Notes under the pieces: model-generated
What the model was told of the DNA's origin: nothing
Database searches by the model: none
Seen by the model: the letters and a program-made list of their open reading frames with translations, nothing else
Assembly (NCBI GenBank): GCA_044450465.1
Contig: JBIOJB010000033.1
Coordinates: 1 to 26,519, forward strand
DNA from: JBIOJB01 sp044450465
GTDB lineage: Bacteria; Chloroflexota; Dormibacteria; Dormibacterales; Dormibacteraceae
DNA length: 26,519 bases
Reading direction: 5' to 3'
Part shown: positions 25,160 to 26,519 of the stretch, one piece after another
How the letters are laid out: each line of letters starts with the position of its first letter
Position numbering within the stretch: position 1 is the stretch's first letter
Program-made: the position numbers and the translations under genes

Positions 25160-25868
25160 GACCGCGGAGCGGCTGCTCGGCGAGCTGCCAGAGATGAAGG
25201 TGCTGGGGCTGCTGCGCGGGGCGTCCAACTACTCGTTCCTCGCAAGCCTGGGACCCCACCCGCCTTCAGGGCTGCTGTCGGTGTACAAGCCCGCCCGAGG
25301 CGAGTCGCCCCTCTGGGACTTTCAGGCCGGAACGCTTTTCCAGCGCGAAGTCGCGGCATACGAGCTCAGCAAGGTGCTGGGCTGGCCGGCCATCCCTCCA
25401 ACCATCGTCAGGCGGGACGCGCCCCACGGGGTCGGCGCGGTGCAGCTCTTCGTCGAGACCGACGGACGGCACTTCCTCGGTCAGCTCGCGGGCCGCGAAA
25501 AGACATGGATGCGCGTCGCGCTGTTCGACGTCATCGTCAACAACGCCGATCGCAAGTCCGGACACTGCCTTTTCGACCTCGACGACAACGTCTGGGTGAT
25601 CGATCACGGCCTGACGTTTCACGTCGAGCACAAGCTGCGGACCGTGATCTGGGACTTTGCCGGGGAGCCATTGCCAGGCGATCTATGCGGCGACCTCGAG
25701 CGCACCCTGGGCGAGCTCGACCACGGGCCGCTGGGACAAACCCTGGAAGGCCTGATCAGCCCGGTCGAAACTCGGATCCTCAAGCGGCGCCTGCGGCGGG
25801 TGCTGGATCCGAAGTGGCGATTCCCACAGCCGGAATCAGCCTGGTCCGTGCCATGGCCCCCGATCTAG
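25137..25868 (+). CDS. SCO1664 family protein (PI3/4-kinase-like fold)
   Basis: Protein of 243 residues. The central part has features of an atypical kinase fold: LLSVYKPARGESPLWDF (putative ATP lysine), LFDVIVNNADRKSGHCLFD (catalytic Asp-Arg-Lys-x-x-His loop) and VWVIDHGLTFH (Asp of a DHG motif, metal binding). These match the SCO1664 family, related to HipA and PI3/4-kinase proteins. It overlaps DUF3090 by 23 nt, so the two products are probably made together and may form a complex. The target, protein or small molecule, is unknown. ATG 25137 is the most upstream start and keeps the N-terminal conserved residues. Confidence 0.87.
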   Translation: MARGLSSETAERLLGELPEMKVLGLLRGASNYSFLASLGPHPPSGLLSVYKPARGESPLWDFQAGTLFQREVAAYELSKVLGWPAIPPTIVRRDAPHGVGAVQLFVETDGRHFLGQLAGREKTWMRVALFDVIVNNADRKSGHCLFDLDDNVWVIDHGLTFHVEHKLRTVIWDFAGEPLPGDLCGDLERTLGELDHGPLGQTLEGLISPVETRILKRRLRRVLDPKWRFPQPESAWSVPWPPI

Positions 25869-25909
25869 GCCGGTGGTCATGGTGCGAGTCCAGATGCGGG
25901 CGCCCCTGC

Positions 25910-25915
25910 TAACCT
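25910..25915 (+). promoter_or_regulatory. Possible -10 box (TAACCT) for the small-gene cluster at the right end
   Basis: TAACCT matches TANNNT and ends 13 nt before ATG 25929. There is no ribosome site in between. Confidence 0.25.
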
Positions 25916-25928
25916 TCCGTGCTTCGCC

Positions 25929-26174
25929 ATGAAGCGCTACTTCATCCCCCAGGGTGCGCTCGAGGCCGCCGCACAGATCGCCGGGCAATGGCAACCCGGC
26001 AAAGTCGACAACCTGGCTGACGAGAATCAGCGAAGCGATCAGATGATCGAGCTACTGAAGGGAGCGGTCGGGAGCGCCAGTGAAATGGTGGGAGCCAAGG
26101 AGGCGGACCGAGACCTGTACCGACGCCAAGTAGACGCCCTGGAACGGATTGCGGCCGCCCTGGAGGCCCGGTGA
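25929..26174 (+). CDS. Hypothetical protein, 81 residues, coiled coil
   Basis: I do not recognise a family. The N-terminal third (MKRYFIPQGALEAAAQIAGQ) is mildly amphipathic. The rest is charged and heptad-like (NQRSDQMIELLKGA, DRDLYRRQVDALERIAAALE), predicting a coiled coil. The stop overlaps the next GTG as GTGA, so it is the first gene of a coupled set. Small size, coupling and a position after a housekeeping block fit a phage-derived or other accessory gene, but no hallmark is present. Confidence 0.6.
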   Translation: MKRYFIPQGALEAAAQIAGQWQPGKVDNLADENQRSDQMIELLKGAVGSASEMVGAKEADRDLYRRQVDALERIAAALEAR

Positions 26175-26443
26175 GCTCCCAGGTCCCGACCGAGCGCGTG
26201 CCTCGCCCCACTCCCGCCACTAGCGGCGAGGTAGACGGTGAACTCTGGATTGACGCCGTGCCGCTGTCGCGTTTAACTGGACACCCAATTAAGGTTCGTG
26301 TGCTCCTGTCCTACGATGTCTTGTGGGATCTCTGGATGCAAGACCGAGATAGGATGACCGACGATGTGCAATACGTCATCTCTGGATCGCCCTGGGTGAA
26401 GCAATACTCCATCCCCGACCCGCCCAGCGTGAAGCACTCGTGA
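26171..26443 (+). CDS. Hypothetical protein, 90 residues
   Basis: Not recognised. The reading frame starts at GTG, overlapping the previous stop as GTGA, with GGAGG 4 nt upstream. The protein is polar with several Trp and Asp (YDVLWDLWMQDRDRMTDDVQ). The base composition is lower in GC than the rest of the window, and it contains a TTA codon (in CGTTTAACTGG) plus ATT, AAG and GTT codons, unlike the neighbours. This hints at recent transfer. Confidence 0.6.
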   Translation: MSSQVPTERVPRPTPATSGEVDGELWIDAVPLSRLTGHPIKVRVLLSYDVLWDLWMQDRDRMTDDVQYVISGSPWVKQYSIPDPPSVKHS

Positions 26444-26519
26444 TCTCCCAGGTTCCGGCTGTCACCGATCAGCAGAAGAAGGAATGGGCCGACCGCTGTG
26501 CCGCCGAGCCCGCTTTCCA
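26440..26519 (+). CDS. Start of an unknown gene, cut by the right edge
   Basis: GTG at 26440 overlaps the previous stop as GTGA, and the frame stays open to the window end (26 codons, MISQVPAVTDQQKKEWADRC at the N terminus). The first 20 bases resemble those of the preceding gene at 17 of 20 positions. Too little is visible to assign a family. Confidence 0.45.
   Translation, partial: MISQVPAVTDQQKKEWADRCAAEPAF

Noticed and set aside
25869..25925. tRNA-like or att-like remnant between SCO1664 and the small genes
   Set aside because: GGTGCGAGTCC faintly recalls a T-arm, but no acceptor or anticodon stem pairs, and no duplicated end was found in the window.

Overview
The window is a GC-rich bacterial chromosome segment. 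From position 1 to about 24.5 kb every protein gene lies on the minus strand, broken only by one plus-strand tRNA. The last 1.9 kb reads on the plus strand. The order rpmE, prfA, prmC, sua5, glyA, wecA, atpI, atpB-E-F-H-A-G-D is the classic actinobacterial layout. The c subunit looks strikingly mycobacterial, and the DUF3090/SCO1664 pair at the right is also typical of Actinobacteria. The beta-lactamase-fold hydrolase and the DUF1385 gene between rpmE and prfA are more Chloroflexota-like. My best guess is a lineage near the Actinobacteriota/Chloroflexota boundary, for example Dormibacterota. This is inference from gene order and protein style, not a database result.

Layout, left to right. 1-5910: F1Fo ATP synthase operon (atpD cut by the window edge, atpG, atpA, atpH, atpF, atpE, atpB, and two small assembly-type membrane proteins), with overlapping or tightly spaced genes. 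5924-8320: wecA-like transferase and glyA. 8321-8633: a gene-free stretch made of a hairpin-rich, about 150-bp tandem repeat; a diverged copy sits in inverted orientation at 11103-11209. 8634-12364: translation genes sua5, prmC, prfA and rpmE, with a DUF1385 membrane protein inserted. 12388-17133: M50 membrane protease, beta-propeller lipoprotein, a GlpX-like protein with a degraded active site, and pyrG. 17281-21226: metallo-hydrolase, argS, an HtrA-like protein lacking all three catalytic residues, and a GNAT acetyltransferase. 21339-21411: tRNA-Thr(CGU). 21415-24530: GT87 membrane glycosyltransferase, a strong terminator, and dnaK. 24659-25868: the DUF3090/SCO1664 pair. 25929-26519: three small overlapping unknown genes with different composition, probably the edge of an accessory region.

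Most of the window is housekeeping: energy (ATP synthase), translation and its fidelity (RF1 and its methylase, Sua5, L31, ArgRS, tRNA-Thr), one-carbon and nucleotide metabolism (GlyA, CTP synthase), and envelope work (WecA, GT87, M50, lipoprotein, HtrA-like). The observations most worth a second look are the dispersed hairpin repeat with a compensatory base change and its intrusion into gene ends, two conserved-looking pseudoenzymes (GlpX-like and HtrA-like), the mycobacterial-type c subunit with Met at the bedaquiline-resistance position, and probable leaderless starts at transcription-unit heads.
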